Origin: Neisseriaceae bacterium
GTDB taxonomy: Bacteria; Pseudomonadota; Gammaproteobacteria; Burkholderiales; Neisseriaceae
Direction of reading: 5' to 3'
NCBI GenBank assembly: GCA_017446355.1
Contig: JAFSQZ010000087.1
Location: 1-20,838 of the forward strand
Length of the DNA: 20,838 bases
A program made the position numbers and the translations under genes. The notes under the pieces are model-generated. The model searched no databases. It had not been told where the DNA came from and worked only from the letters and a program-made list of their open reading frames with translations. Shown one piece after another: positions 7,350 through 14,574 of this stretch (its first letter is position 1; the number at the start of each line of letters is the position of its first letter).

Positions 7350-8387
7350 TTAAGGATTAACCACAAAAATAGAGTTTAGCTTACCCACCATATCCAAAGC
7401 TTTGCCAGAACCACGCACCACACATGTTAAAGGTTCGTCAGCAATCAACACAGGCAAACCTGTTTCTTCGGACAATAAACGATCCAAGCCACGCAATAAT
7501 GCGCCTCCACCTGTTAAGACTAAACCACGTTCTGCAATATCAGCAGCCAATTCTGGCGGTGTTTGTTCCAACGCGCTTAACACTGCTTGAACAATTTGAC
7601 TCAAAGGGTCTGCCAATGCTTCCAAAACTTCATTGGAATTGATGACAAAAGAACGTGGCACACCTTCTGCCAAGTTGCGACCTTTGACTTCCAGTTCGGT
7701 AACTTCTGTGCCAGGAAATGCTGAACCAATTTCTTTTTTAATTTCTTCGGCAGTCGCTTCACCGATTAACATACCGTAGTTACGGCGAACATAGTTCACA
7801 ATTGCATCGTCAAAGGTATCACCACCAATGCGCACAGAATGCGAATACACCAAACCAGATAAAGAAATCACGCCAACTTCAGTAGTACCACCACCAATAT
7901 CCACCACCATAGAACCAGAAGGTTCTTCAATAGGCAAATCTGCACCGATTGCTGCTGCCATAGGTTCTTCAATCAAATTCACACTGGACGCACCTGCTGC
8001 CAAAGCTGAATCGCGAATGGCTTTGCGTTCCACTTGAGTGGAACCACAAGGCACGCAAATCACAATACGTGGTGCTGCCATCCATTTATTGTTATTGACT
8101 TTACGAATAAACTCTTTGAGCATTGTTTCGGTTACATTAAAATCAGCAATCACCCCATCTTTCATCGGACGAATGGCTTCAATACCACCTGGTGTGCGTC
8201 CCAACATTTTTTTAGCTTCCGCACCCACAGCTAATGTATCATTTCTACCATATTTATCATTTTGTATTGCCACAACAGATGGTTCATCTAACACAACACC
8301 TTTGCCTTTAATGTAAATCAAAGTGTTTGCTGTACCCAAATCAATAGCCAAATCATTAGAAAAATAACGAGTTAAAAAACGAAACAT
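7350..8387 (-). CDS. mreB: Actin-like rod-shape protein MreB
   Basis: MreB forms membrane-bound filaments that direct lateral wall synthesis. The 345-residue protein aligns by eye along its full length with E. coli MreB without large insertions. ATPase motifs are phosphate 1 DLGTANTLIY (16-25), LIEEPMAAAIG (138-148), phosphate 2 DIGGGTTEVG (163-172) and the adenosine motif LTGGGALLRG (291-300). An amphipathic, Phe-rich N-terminus (MFRFLTRYFS) fits membrane binding. The ATG at 8387 has AGGA seven bases upstream. A TTG two codons earlier is too close to that site to be the start. Its presence with mreCD, mrdA and rodA indicates a rod or filament-forming lineage, because coccoid Neisseria have lost or altered parts of this set. 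Confidence 0.98.
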   Translation of the reverse strand: MFRFLTRYFSNDLAIDLGTANTLIYIKGKGVVLDEPSVVAIQNDKYGRNDTLAVGAEAKKMLGRTPGGIEAIRPMKDGVIADFNVTETMLKEFIRKVNNNKWMAAPRIVICVPCGSTQVERKAIRDSALAAGASSVNLIEEPMAAAIGADLPIEEPSGSMVVDIGGGTTEVGVISLSGLVYSHSVRIGGDTFDDAIVNYVRRNYGMLIGEATAEEIKKEIGSAFPGTEVTELEVKGRNLAEGVPRSFVINSNEVLEALADPLSQIVQAVLSALEQTPPELAADIAERGLVLTGGGALLRGLDRLLSEETGLPVLIADEPLTCVVRGSGKALDMVGKLNSIFVVNP

Positions 8388-8466
8388 GGACAAATCCTAA
8401 TTCAGAAAATCACAAAAGAAACCGCTTAAATTCAAGTTAATGTACAACAATAATGTAGTGCTGTCT

Positions 8467-8497
8467 GAAACACGGTTTTCGGTTATAATCGTGTTTC
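8467..8497 (+). promoter_or_regulatory. Promoter for gatC inside an inverted repeat
   Basis: A perfect -10 box TATAAT lies at 8484-8489, with a weak -35 (CTGTCT, 8461-8466) at 17-bp spacing. The -10 is enclosed by an 8-bp inverted repeat, GAAACACG (8467-8474) and CGTGTTTC (8490-8497), followed by nine Ts. The -10 points rightward to gatC. The dyad could be an operator. A promoter for the divergent mreB must also lie in this 198-bp gap, but I could not pick one confidently. Confidence 0.6.
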
Positions 8498-8585
8498 AAT
8501 TTTTTTTTCGTGCACAAATAGCGCGTAATGATACCCTAATTTACTCAATAGCAATAGTAAAATCTAAATTTTAAGGATTAAACAG

Positions 8586-8876
8586 ATGTCGCTCACTTTA
8601 AACGACGTAGAAAAAATCGCCAAACTTTCTCGCTTGGCATTAACAGACGCCGAAAAAACAGCCACTTTGGAAAAACTCAACGCCGTTTTTGAGTTAGTGG
8701 AAAAAATGCAAACCGTAGACACCACCAACGTTGAACCAATGGCACACCCACACGAAGTGGCTTTGCGTTTGCGCGAAGATAGGGTTACCGAAACGGACTG
8801 CGCGGCACAATATCAAGCCATTGCACCAGATGTGCGTAATCGTTTATACATCGTGCCACAAGTGATTGAAGAATAA
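8586..8876 (+). CDS. gatC: Glutamyl/aspartyl-tRNA amidotransferase subunit C
   Basis: GatC is the small subunit that wraps around GatA and holds GatA and GatB together. The complex turns Glu-tRNA(Gln) or Asp-tRNA(Asn) into the amidated forms. The 96-residue product has the family pattern at the start (LNDVEKIAKLSRLALTDAEK), the helix LEKLNAVFELVEKMQTVDT and the C-terminal VEPMAHP followed by LREDRVTE. The start follows TAAGGA. It heads the gatC-gatA-(cassette)-gatB series and has its own promoter about 90 bp upstream. Confidence 0.97.
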   Translation: MSLTLNDVEKIAKLSRLALTDAEKTATLEKLNAVFELVEKMQTVDTTNVEPMAHPHEVALRLREDRVTETDCAAQYQAIAPDVRNRLYIVPQVIEE

Positions 8877-8982
8877 TTCAGGCAGCCTGAAAAAACTTAA
8901 TCATTTTTATTGAACTTTATTAAATCTTAATGAAACATTTAACGCTGCCTGAAACCACTTGCCTTTTTTCAGGCAGCCTGAA
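8877..8982. repeat. Three DUS copies between gatC and gatA, two forming a hairpin
   Basis: Full 15-mers lie at 8877-8891, directly after the gatC stop, and 8968-8982. A 10-base partial copy, with one extra A that also pairs, lies at 8944-8954. The partial copy pairs with the last (GCTGCCTGAAA 8944-8954 with TTTCAGGCAGC 8967-8977, 11 bp, 12-base loop). No T run follows on the plus strand, so this is a weak terminator at most and should not fully cut off gatA. Confidence 0.85.
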
Positions 8983-8990
8983 AGATAATT

Positions 8991-10439
8991 ATGCCAACAT
9001 ATACTTTAAAACAAGCCAGCGATTTATTACACAGTAAAAAAATTTCCGCCGTAGAACTTGCACAAGAATATCTCAACGCCATCAACCGCGACAATCCTGC
9101 CATCAATGCCTACATTACCTTAAATCCAGAACAAACCCTTGCCGAAGCGCGTGTCGCTGATGAACGCATCGCAGCAGGTCAAGCACACGTTTTAACAGGC
9201 GTACCTTTGGCGGTCAAAGACTTATTTTGTCAAACAGGCTGGCGCAGTGCGTGTTCTTCTAAAATGTTGGACAACTTTATCTCGCCTTACACCGCAACAG
9301 TGGTACAAAATTTATTAAACGCAGGTATGGTTACACTTGGTCGCACCAATATGGACGAATTCGCAATGGGTTCCACCACCGAACATTCTTTTTACGGTGC
9401 TACCAAAAATCCTTTCAATCACAACCACGTTTCAGGTGGTTCATCAGGAGGGTCGGCTGCTGTGATTGCCGCACGTTTAGCACCTGCTGCGTTAGGTTCT
9501 GATACAGGCGGTTCGGTTCGCCAACCTGCTTCACACTGTGGCATCACAGGCATTAAACCCACTTACGGCACGGTTTCACGTTTCGGAATGGTCGCGTACG
9601 CATCAAGTTTTGACCAAGCAGGCGCAATGGCACAAACCGCAGAAGATTGCGCGTTATTACTCAACACAATGGCAAGTTTTGATGAACGCGATTCCACCAG
9701 TTTAGCGCGTGAACAAGAAGATTACACACGCGATTTAAATCAACCACTTAAAGGTTTAAAAGTAGGTCTCCCCAAAGAATACTTCACTGAACACAACAGC
9801 ACAGACGTTCAGGCAGCCTTAAACCAAACCATTGAATTACTCAAACAGCAAGGTGCGCAATTGGTTGATGTTTCTTTACCACAAACCGAATTATCCATTC
9901 CCGCATATTACGTACTCACATCTGCCGAAGCCAGCACCAACTTATCGCGTTACGATGGTGTGCGTTATGGACACCGCGCCGCCAAATTTGACAGTTTAGA
10001 AGAAATGTACAGCAACACACGCGCAGAAGGTTTTGGCAGCGAAGTAAAACGCCGCATTATGATTGGTACTTACGTATTAAGTCATGGCTACTACGATGCT
10101 TATTACTTAAAAGCACAAAAATTACGCCGTTTAGTTGCCGACGATTTTCAGGCAGCCTTAACACAATGCGATGTTATTCTCGCTCCCAACGCGCCGACAA
10201 CTGCACCCAAGCTAGGCACACTCAATCAAGACCCAGTGCAAGCTTATTTATCGGATATTTACACCATCGCCGTTAATTTAGCAGGTTTACCCGCCATCAG
10301 TTTACCAGCAGGTTTTGGCGCAGATGGTTTACCCATTGGTGTACAGTTAATTGGCAACTATTTTAATGAAGCAAAAATTTTAGGCGCAGCACACCAAATG
10401 CAACTAAACAGCGATTGGCATACAAAAACACCTGCATAA
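8991..10439 (+). CDS. gatA: Glutamyl/aspartyl-tRNA amidotransferase subunit A
   Basis: GatA releases ammonia from glutamine for transamidation on GatB. The 482-residue protein is an amidase-signature enzyme with the Ser-cisSer-Lys triad: Lys76 in AVKDLF, the Gly/Ser-rich loop GGSSGGSAA with cis-Ser151, and nucleophile Ser175 in DTGGSVRQPA. Length is usual (about 485). The ribosome site is poor, because a DUS ends just eight bases before the ATG. Two complete DUS 12-mers lie inside the gene at 9808-9819 and 10147-10158, both read as QAAL. A full DUS follows the stop, and then a restriction-modification-like cassette splits it from gatB. Confidence 0.98.
   Translation: MPTYTLKQASDLLHSKKISAVELAQEYLNAINRDNPAINAYITLNPEQTLAEARVADERIAAGQAHVLTGVPLAVKDLFCQTGWRSACSSKMLDNFISPYTATVVQNLLNAGMVTLGRTNMDEFAMGSTTEHSFYGATKNPFNHNHVSGGSSGGSAAVIAARLAPAALGSDTGGSVRQPASHCGITGIKPTYGTVSRFGMVAYASSFDQAGAMAQTAEDCALLLNTMASFDERDSTSLAREQEDYTRDLNQPLKGLKVGLPKEYFTEHNSTDVQAALNQTIELLKQQGAQLVDVSLPQTELSIPAYYVLTSAEASTNLSRYDGVRYGHRAAKFDSLEEMYSNTRAEGFGSEVKRRIMIGTYVLSHGYYDAYYLKAQKLRRLVADDFQAALTQCDVILAPNAPTTAPKLGTLNQDPVQAYLSDIYTIAVNLAGLPAISLPAGFGADGLPIGVQLIGNYFNEAKILGAAHQMQLNSDWHTKTPA
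9808..9819. repeat. DNA uptake sequence inside gatA
   Basis: TTCAGGCAGCCT is the complement of AGGCTGCCTGAA; in the gene it encodes VQAAL. Confidence 0.85.
10147..10158. repeat. DNA uptake sequence inside gatA, second copy
   Basis: TTCAGGCAGCCT again, in the same reading frame as the first, encoding FQAAL. Confidence 0.85.
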
Positions 10440-10444
10440 AGTTT

Positions 10445-10459
10445 TTCAGGCTGCCTGAA
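10445..10459. repeat. DNA uptake sequence at the left edge of the inserted cassette
   Basis: TTCAGGCTGCCTGAA begins six bases after the gatA stop. An identical copy in the same orientation closes the cassette at 12277-12291. Confidence 0.93.
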
Positions 10460-10468
10460 AGGGAAAAT

Positions 10469-11104
10469 ATGAGTAGAATTTTATTTAAAAATCAAGAACT
10501 AGATATTTTCAAAAAAGGTGATTACCAAGAAATCAATCGTGATTTTATTTCCGAAGCCAATTATGCCATTCAACCTTTGATTGCCATTCAAAACAAATAC
10601 AACAAATTGGATAATGATAGTTTTTTCAATGAGTTAAAAGATGGCATGGTCGGTGCATATTTAGATTACGATTTAATTAACATTCAAAAACACGGTTTTG
10701 ATGCTAAAAATTCACAAAAAAACACTTACCTAGAAGTAAAACAAGTTTCATTTAGCACAACATCTTGGGGTGCAACGTTCAATGATACTACTTATGAAAA
10801 AGCAAAAGCATTTGAGGACGAAAAATTATTTTTAGCCGTTGGTGTGTGGGCAGGCTTATCTGAATTATTATTCATTGTCTATGGACAAAACCCTTTAATT
10901 GGGCAATATTTAAAACAACGCATAGATTTTTTCAAATCAGGTAAGAGTGTTCGTTCTACACAATCTATTAGTGTGAAAAAATTGGTACAAGATTGTGGTT
11001 TCAAAATTTTGACACCTGTTAAAACCAAAAAGGAAATACAAAATATTTTCCGTTTAAAATACAAAGGCGAAGATTGGTGGACGGAGGCAATTCTTGATGA
11101 ATAA
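10469..11104 (+). CDS. Putative type II restriction endonuclease (PD-(D/E)XK-like)
   Basis: I do not recognise this 211-residue protein by family. It shows a plausible PD-(D/E)XK core: Asp78 in HGFDAK, a ten-residue gap, then Glu89-Val-Lys91 in YLEVKQVS, followed by an alpha region and a hydrophobic strand (LFLAVGVWAG). Earlier residues (about 1-70) are mostly helical. No membrane segment or signal is visible. The ATG at 10469 follows AAAGGGAAAAT; an in-frame start inside gatA is unlikely. Its last eight bases overlap the methyltransferase gene, the arrangement of a restriction-modification pair. Sampled 60-base lines here are about 30% GC against 42-50% in gatA and gatB, which suggests transfer. 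The nuclease call rests on the ExK motif plus the partner gene. It could instead be another DNA-processing partner. Confidence 0.55.
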   Translation: MSRILFKNQELDIFKKGDYQEINRDFISEANYAIQPLIAIQNKYNKLDNDSFFNELKDGMVGAYLDYDLINIQKHGFDAKNSQKNTYLEVKQVSFSTTSWGATFNDTTYEKAKAFEDEKLFLAVGVWAGLSELLFIVYGQNPLIGQYLKQRIDFFKSGKSVRSTQSISVKKLVQDCGFKILTPVKTKKEIQNIFRLKYKGEDWWTEAILDE

Positions 11105-12290
11105 ACTCTACATTATGGACGCGGAAAAATGCTTAAATAAGCTGCCTGAAAAGTATTTTCAAACGGTTTATATAGATCCACCTTACAACACTCAATCCAA
11201 AAAATTTGAATACCACGATGATTATGCAGATTGGGACGTTTTTATCGCCAGTAAAATTCGTAAAACCCATAAAGTGCTACAAGAAACAGGCGTATTATTT
11301 GTTTCTATTGACGATAATAAACTGATTGAATTACGTTTAATTTGTAATGAAATTTTTGGCAAAGATAATTTTTTAGGTATGTTTATTACACGTCAGGCTA
11401 CACGTAGTAATGCCAAACACATCAACACCATACATGAATACGTAGTTGCTTATGCCAAAAATAAGAAAAAAGCTCCAGCTTTTGAAATTAAACGCTTAGA
11501 CATACCTTTTTACGCAGAAAAATTATTGCCATTGATGGCTGAAATCAAAAAAGCACACAAACAGAATGGCGTTGTTTTTGCCAACAATTTGTTAAAAAAG
11601 AGATTGAAAGATTTTGAAAAATTAGAACATTTTTCGTTTTTAAAAAATTATTCTGTAGTTGATGAAAATGGTGAAATTTGTTTTGCAACCGACTTATCCA
11701 CACCAAATGGGAAACCAAGTGAATTGCATATTGAAGAAATAATGCTACATTTACCTGCGTTAAAAACGAGAGGTTGGTCGTCAAAAGAAAAATTTATCCA
11801 ACTATTTAATGAAAACAAATTACTTTTTAAACAAGGTCGTCCTTACGAAAAGCATTTATTATCTGAATCAAAAGATAATGCAATGAGTATTTTGAATTTT
11901 TATTCACGTCAAGGGAAACACGATTTGGCAAAATGGGGAATGGAAAATACATTATCTACTGCAAAACCAGTTGAATTGATTAAATATTTAATCAAAATTT
12001 CACAAATTAGCCCACATGATAAAATTCTAGATTTTTTTGCAGGTAGTGGCACAACAGCACAAGCAGTTTTAGAATGCAACAAAGAAGACGGTGGGCAACG
12101 CGAATTTGTATTATGCCAAATTGATGAACCTATTCAAAACAATTCAAAAGCTGTTGATTATTTAAAACAAAATGGTTGCAGTAATCAAATTTCTGAAATC
12201 ACAAACTTACGTTTAAAACGTTTGCAACATGTGTTTTCATTTGATTATCAAAAAATTATTGAACCTGAAATGATTTTTCAGGCTGCCTGA
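11097..12290 (+). CDS. Beta-class DNA methyltransferase (Mod-like, probably N6-adenine)
   Basis: The 397-residue protein has catalytic motif IV DPPYN at 27-31 and the S-adenosylmethionine motif I DFFAGSGTT at 312-320. Motif IV before motif I with the recognition region between them defines the beta class. DPPY together with the following KKFEYHDDYADW resembles type III Mod and related adenine methyltransferases, but at 397 residues it is short for Mod (usually 500-650) and no Res helicase is nearby. The middle (about 100-290) should carry target recognition. The start at 11097 overlaps the nuclease gene by eight bases and has GGAGG nine bases upstream; a TTG one codon earlier is less likely. 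The gene contains a DUS fragment encoding LPEK near residue 17, and a full DUS supplies its last residues FQAA and the stop codon. It is likely AT-rich foreign DNA. Confidence 0.88.
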   Translation: MNKLYIMDAEKCLNKLPEKYFQTVYIDPPYNTQSKKFEYHDDYADWDVFIASKIRKTHKVLQETGVLFVSIDDNKLIELRLICNEIFGKDNFLGMFITRQATRSNAKHINTIHEYVVAYAKNKKKAPAFEIKRLDIPFYAEKLLPLMAEIKKAHKQNGVVFANNLLKKRLKDFEKLEHFSFLKNYSVVDENGEICFATDLSTPNGKPSELHIEEIMLHLPALKTRGWSSKEKFIQLFNENKLLFKQGRPYEKHLLSESKDNAMSILNFYSRQGKHDLAKWGMENTLSTAKPVELIKYLIKISQISPHDKILDFFAGSGTTAQAVLECNKEDGGQREFVLCQIDEPIQNNSKAVDYLKQNGCSNQISEITNLRLKRLQHVFSFDYQKIIEPEMIFQAA

Positions 12291-12291
12291 A
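12277..12291. repeat. DNA uptake sequence at the right edge of the cassette; supplies a stop codon
   Basis: TTCAGGCTGCCTGAA is read as TT-CAG-GCT-GCC-TGA, so the methyltransferase ends QAA-stop inside the repeat. Confidence 0.93.
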
Positions 12292-12323
12292 AACATTTTT
12301 ATTATTTCAAGAAAGACAAAACA

Positions 12324-13757
12324 ATGACTTGGGAAACCGTAATCGGACTAGAAATTCACGTCCAACTCAATACCAAATCCAAAATTTTCAGTGGTGTTTC
12401 TACAGCGTTTGGTGCAGAACCCAATGCACATGCAAGCGTGGTGGAATGTGCTTTACCAGGTGTGCTGCCTGTAATGAATCGTGAAGTGGTGGAAAAAGCC
12501 ATTAAATTGGGTTTAGCACTGAATGCAAGCATCAATCAAAAAAATGTGTTTGACCGAAAAAACTATTTTTATCCAGACTTGCCCAAAGGTTATCAAATCA
12601 GTCAGTTGGACTTACCCATTGTGGAACACGGACAATTGGAAATTGTGGTGGGCGATGCGGTAAAAACCATTAACGTTACACGTGCGCATATGGAAGAAGA
12701 TGCAGGAAAATCAGTACACGAAGGCTTAAACGGTGCAACAGGAATTGATTTAAACCGTGCTGGCACACCACTTTTGGAAGTTGTGTCAGAGCCTGAAATG
12801 CGTTCAGCTGCCGAAGCGGTGGCTTATGCTAAAGCTTTACACGGTTTGGTAACGTGGTTGGATATTTGTGATGGCAATATGGCGGAAGGTTCTTTCCGTG
12901 TTGATGCCAATGTATCGGTACGCCCAAAAGGTCAGGCGGAATTTGGCACACGTCGTGAAATTAAAAATTTGAATTCATTTAGATTTTTGGAACAAGCCAT
13001 CAATTATGAAGTGGACGCACAAATTGAAATTTTGGAAGATGGTGGCAAAGTACAACAAGCAACGATGTTGTTTGACCCTGAAAAAGGCGAAACACGCGTG
13101 ATGCGTTTAAAAGAAGATGCACACGATTACCGCTATTTCCCAGACCCTGATTTATTGCCTGTCATTATTTCTGATGAACAACTCTCCAAAGCGCGTGAAA
13201 CAATGCCTGAATTACCCAAAGAAATGGCAGCGCGTTTTATGTCTGAATACGATGGTTTGAGTGAATACGATGCACGTTTACTCACCAGTTCACGTGTTCA
13301 GGCAGCCTTCTTTGAAGAAGCGGCGCAATTGAGCAAACAAGGTAAATTGGTTGCCAATTGGATTAACGGTGATTTAGCGGCAACTTTGAATAAAGAAAAT
13401 AAAGAGTTAAGCGACAGTCCTATTAGTGCGGCGCGTTTAGCTGAATTGGTAAGCAAAATTGCAGACAACACTTTAAGCAGTAAATTAGCGAAAAAAGCCT
13501 TTGAAATTATGTGGCAATCGCCTGATTTAAGCGTGGCGCAAATTATTGAGCAACACGGTTTGCAACAAATGACCGATACAGGTGCTATTGAAGCAATGGT
13601 TGATGAAGTAATTGCCAACAATGCCAAAGCGGTGGAACAATTTAAATCAGGTAATGAAAAAGCCTTAAATGCAATTGTTGGTCAAGTGATGAAAGCAAGC
13701 AAAGGCAAAGCCAATCCTGCGCAAGTTCAAGAATTGATTAAAGCAAAATTAGCGTAA
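12324..13757 (+). CDS. gatB: Glutamyl/aspartyl-tRNA amidotransferase subunit B
   Basis: GatB binds the misacylated tRNA, phosphorylates the side chain and amidates it with ammonia from GatA. The 477-residue protein has the family start WETVIGLEIHVQL, then KNYFYPDLPKGYQISQ, the central catalytic cradle (HMEEDAGKS, EPDMR-like SEPEMRS) and a C-terminal YqeY-type tRNA-binding tail ending NPAQVQELIKAKL. Length is normal (about 475). The ATG is preceded only by a weak AAGAAAG. It is separated from gatA by the 1.8-kb cassette, so its transcription must come through the cassette or from an unseen promoter. One DUS (13297-13308) lies within it and encodes VQAAF. Confidence 0.98.
   Translation: MTWETVIGLEIHVQLNTKSKIFSGVSTAFGAEPNAHASVVECALPGVLPVMNREVVEKAIKLGLALNASINQKNVFDRKNYFYPDLPKGYQISQLDLPIVEHGQLEIVVGDAVKTINVTRAHMEEDAGKSVHEGLNGATGIDLNRAGTPLLEVVSEPEMRSAAEAVAYAKALHGLVTWLDICDGNMAEGSFRVDANVSVRPKGQAEFGTRREIKNLNSFRFLEQAINYEVDAQIEILEDGGKVQQATMLFDPEKGETRVMRLKEDAHDYRYFPDPDLLPVIISDEQLSKARETMPELPKEMAARFMSEYDGLSEYDARLLTSSRVQAAFFEEAAQLSKQGKLVANWINGDLAATLNKENKELSDSPISAARLAELVSKIADNTLSSKLAKKAFEIMWQSPDLSVAQIIEQHGLQQMTDTGAIEAMVDEVIANNAKAVEQFKSGNEKALNAIVGQVMKASKGKANPAQVQELIKAKLA
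13297..13308. repeat. DNA uptake sequence inside gatB
   Basis: TTCAGGCAGCCT, complement of AGGCTGCCTGAA, in the frame that gives VQAA. Confidence 0.85.
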
Positions 13758-13762
13758 ACACA

Positions 13763-13797
13763 TTTCAGGCAGCTTAATCGTTTCAGGCTGCCTGAAA
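13763..13797 (+). terminator. DUS-pair hairpin after gatB
   Basis: TTTCAGGCAGC (13763-13773) pairs over 11 bp with GCTGCCTGAAA (13787-13797), 13-base loop. The right arm belongs to a full DUS (13782-13796). Paired uptake sequences act as terminators in Neisseria, but no T run follows here, so efficiency is doubtful. Confidence 0.55.
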
Positions 13798-13850
13798 ATG
13801 GTTTACTATCCCCTATTTTGCTAAACATATTTTCCCAATTATTGAGTTCA

Positions 13851-13862
13851 AGGCAGCCTGAA
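13851..13862. repeat. DNA uptake sequence abutting the ratA start codon
   Basis: AGGCAGCCTGAA ends directly before the ATG of ratA. This copy is the Kingella-type 12-mer without the palindromic extension. The AAGG at its left end (13850-13853) may serve as a Shine-Dalgarno. Confidence 0.88.
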
Positions 13863-14297
13863 ATGTCATTAACCACATTAAGCAAATCCGTTTTGGTCTT
13901 GCACAGTGCAGAAAAAATGTTTGATTTAGTGGATAAAGTGGAAGATTATCCACAATTTCTACCGTGGTATGGACGCACTGAAATTATTGAACGTCAAGAA
14001 AACGAGCTTAAAGCCAGACTGTATATGGACTATATGGGCGTGCAACAATCATTCGCCACACACAACCACAATCGTTATCCACACGAAATCAAAATGGATT
14101 TATTAGAAGGTCCATTCAAAAGCTTGCAAGGCACTTGGCAATTCACGCCACTGGGTGAAAACGAATGCCAAATCACTTTCACCCTACACTACGAACTCAT
14201 CGGCTTATTAGCGCGTCTAATCAGTCCAGTATTCAGTAGCGTAACCAACAAACTGGTACAAGCTTTTGTAGACGAGGCAAACAAACGTTATGGCTAA
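13863..14297 (+). CDS. ratA: RatA/Coq10-like START-domain protein
   Basis: The 144-residue protein is a single START/polyketide-cyclase-like domain with the typical run VLHSAEKMFDLVDKVEDYPQ followed by FLPWYGRTEI, and it ends FVDEANKRYG. Relatives are called ubiquinone-binding proteins (Coq10) or, in E. coli, RatA, reported to bind the 50S subunit and block 70S formation. Which activity applies here cannot be told from sequence. I chose the ATG at 13863. A reading from TTG at 13818 would translate through the DUS and has no ribosome site. The gene overlaps rnfH by eight bases, the usual ratA-rnfH arrangement. Confidence 0.92.
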   Translation: MSLTTLSKSVLVLHSAEKMFDLVDKVEDYPQFLPWYGRTEIIERQENELKARLYMDYMGVQQSFATHNHNRYPHEIKMDLLEGPFKSLQGTWQFTPLGENECQITFTLHYELIGLLARLISPVFSSVTNKLVQAFVDEANKRYG

Positions 14298-14571
14298 TAT
14301 CACCATTGAAGTTGCGTATGCCGACAAACATTTGCAAAAAATCTACACACTCACGCTGCCTGAACACACCAGCGCACGCCAAGCTGTGCAACAAAGTCCC
14401 ATTTCACAAGACTTTCCCCAAGCCGATTTAGGCGCACCCATTGGCATTTTTGGCAAAAAAGTCAAAGACAACACCTTATTACAAACAGGCGATCGCGTAG
14501 AACTTTACCGTCCACTCATCGCCGACCCCAAAGAAGCGCGTCGCAAACGCGTACAACAAACACAGAAATAA
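14290..14571 (+). CDS. rnfH: RnfH-family ubiquitin-like protein
   Basis: The 93-residue product has the RnfH (RatB) pattern: ITIEVAYADKHLQKIYTLTL, then GAPIGIFGKKVKDNTLLQTG and DRVELYRPLIADPKEARRKR. It folds as a beta-grasp, ubiquitin-like domain. Function is not firmly known; it is nearly always next to ratA, and here it overlaps it by eight bases. The short segment LPEH comes from a partial DUS (near 14357). pth follows after three bases, so the three genes are probably co-transcribed. Confidence 0.95.
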   Translation: MANITIEVAYADKHLQKIYTLTLPEHTSARQAVQQSPISQDFPQADLGAPIGIFGKKVKDNTLLQTGDRVELYRPLIADPKEARRKRVQQTQK

Positions 14572-14574
14572 AAA

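Noticed and set aside
7350..8387. Insertion in MreB linked to unusual cell division in multicellular Neisseriaceae
   Set aside because: By eye the protein aligns with E. coli MreB without a notable insertion, so no claim about shape beyond an intact elongasome is supported.
8877..8982. DUS cluster as a CRISPR or insertion-sequence end
   Set aside because: Repeats are 15-bp uptake sequences with uneven spacing and no transposase; DUS explains them fully.
10469..12290. Complete type III restriction system
   Set aside because: The methyltransferase is Mod-like, but no Res helicase-nuclease is present and the partner is only 211 residues.
13818..13862. Longer start for ratA from TTG
   Set aside because: No ribosome site, crosses the DUS, and the family starts near the chosen ATG.
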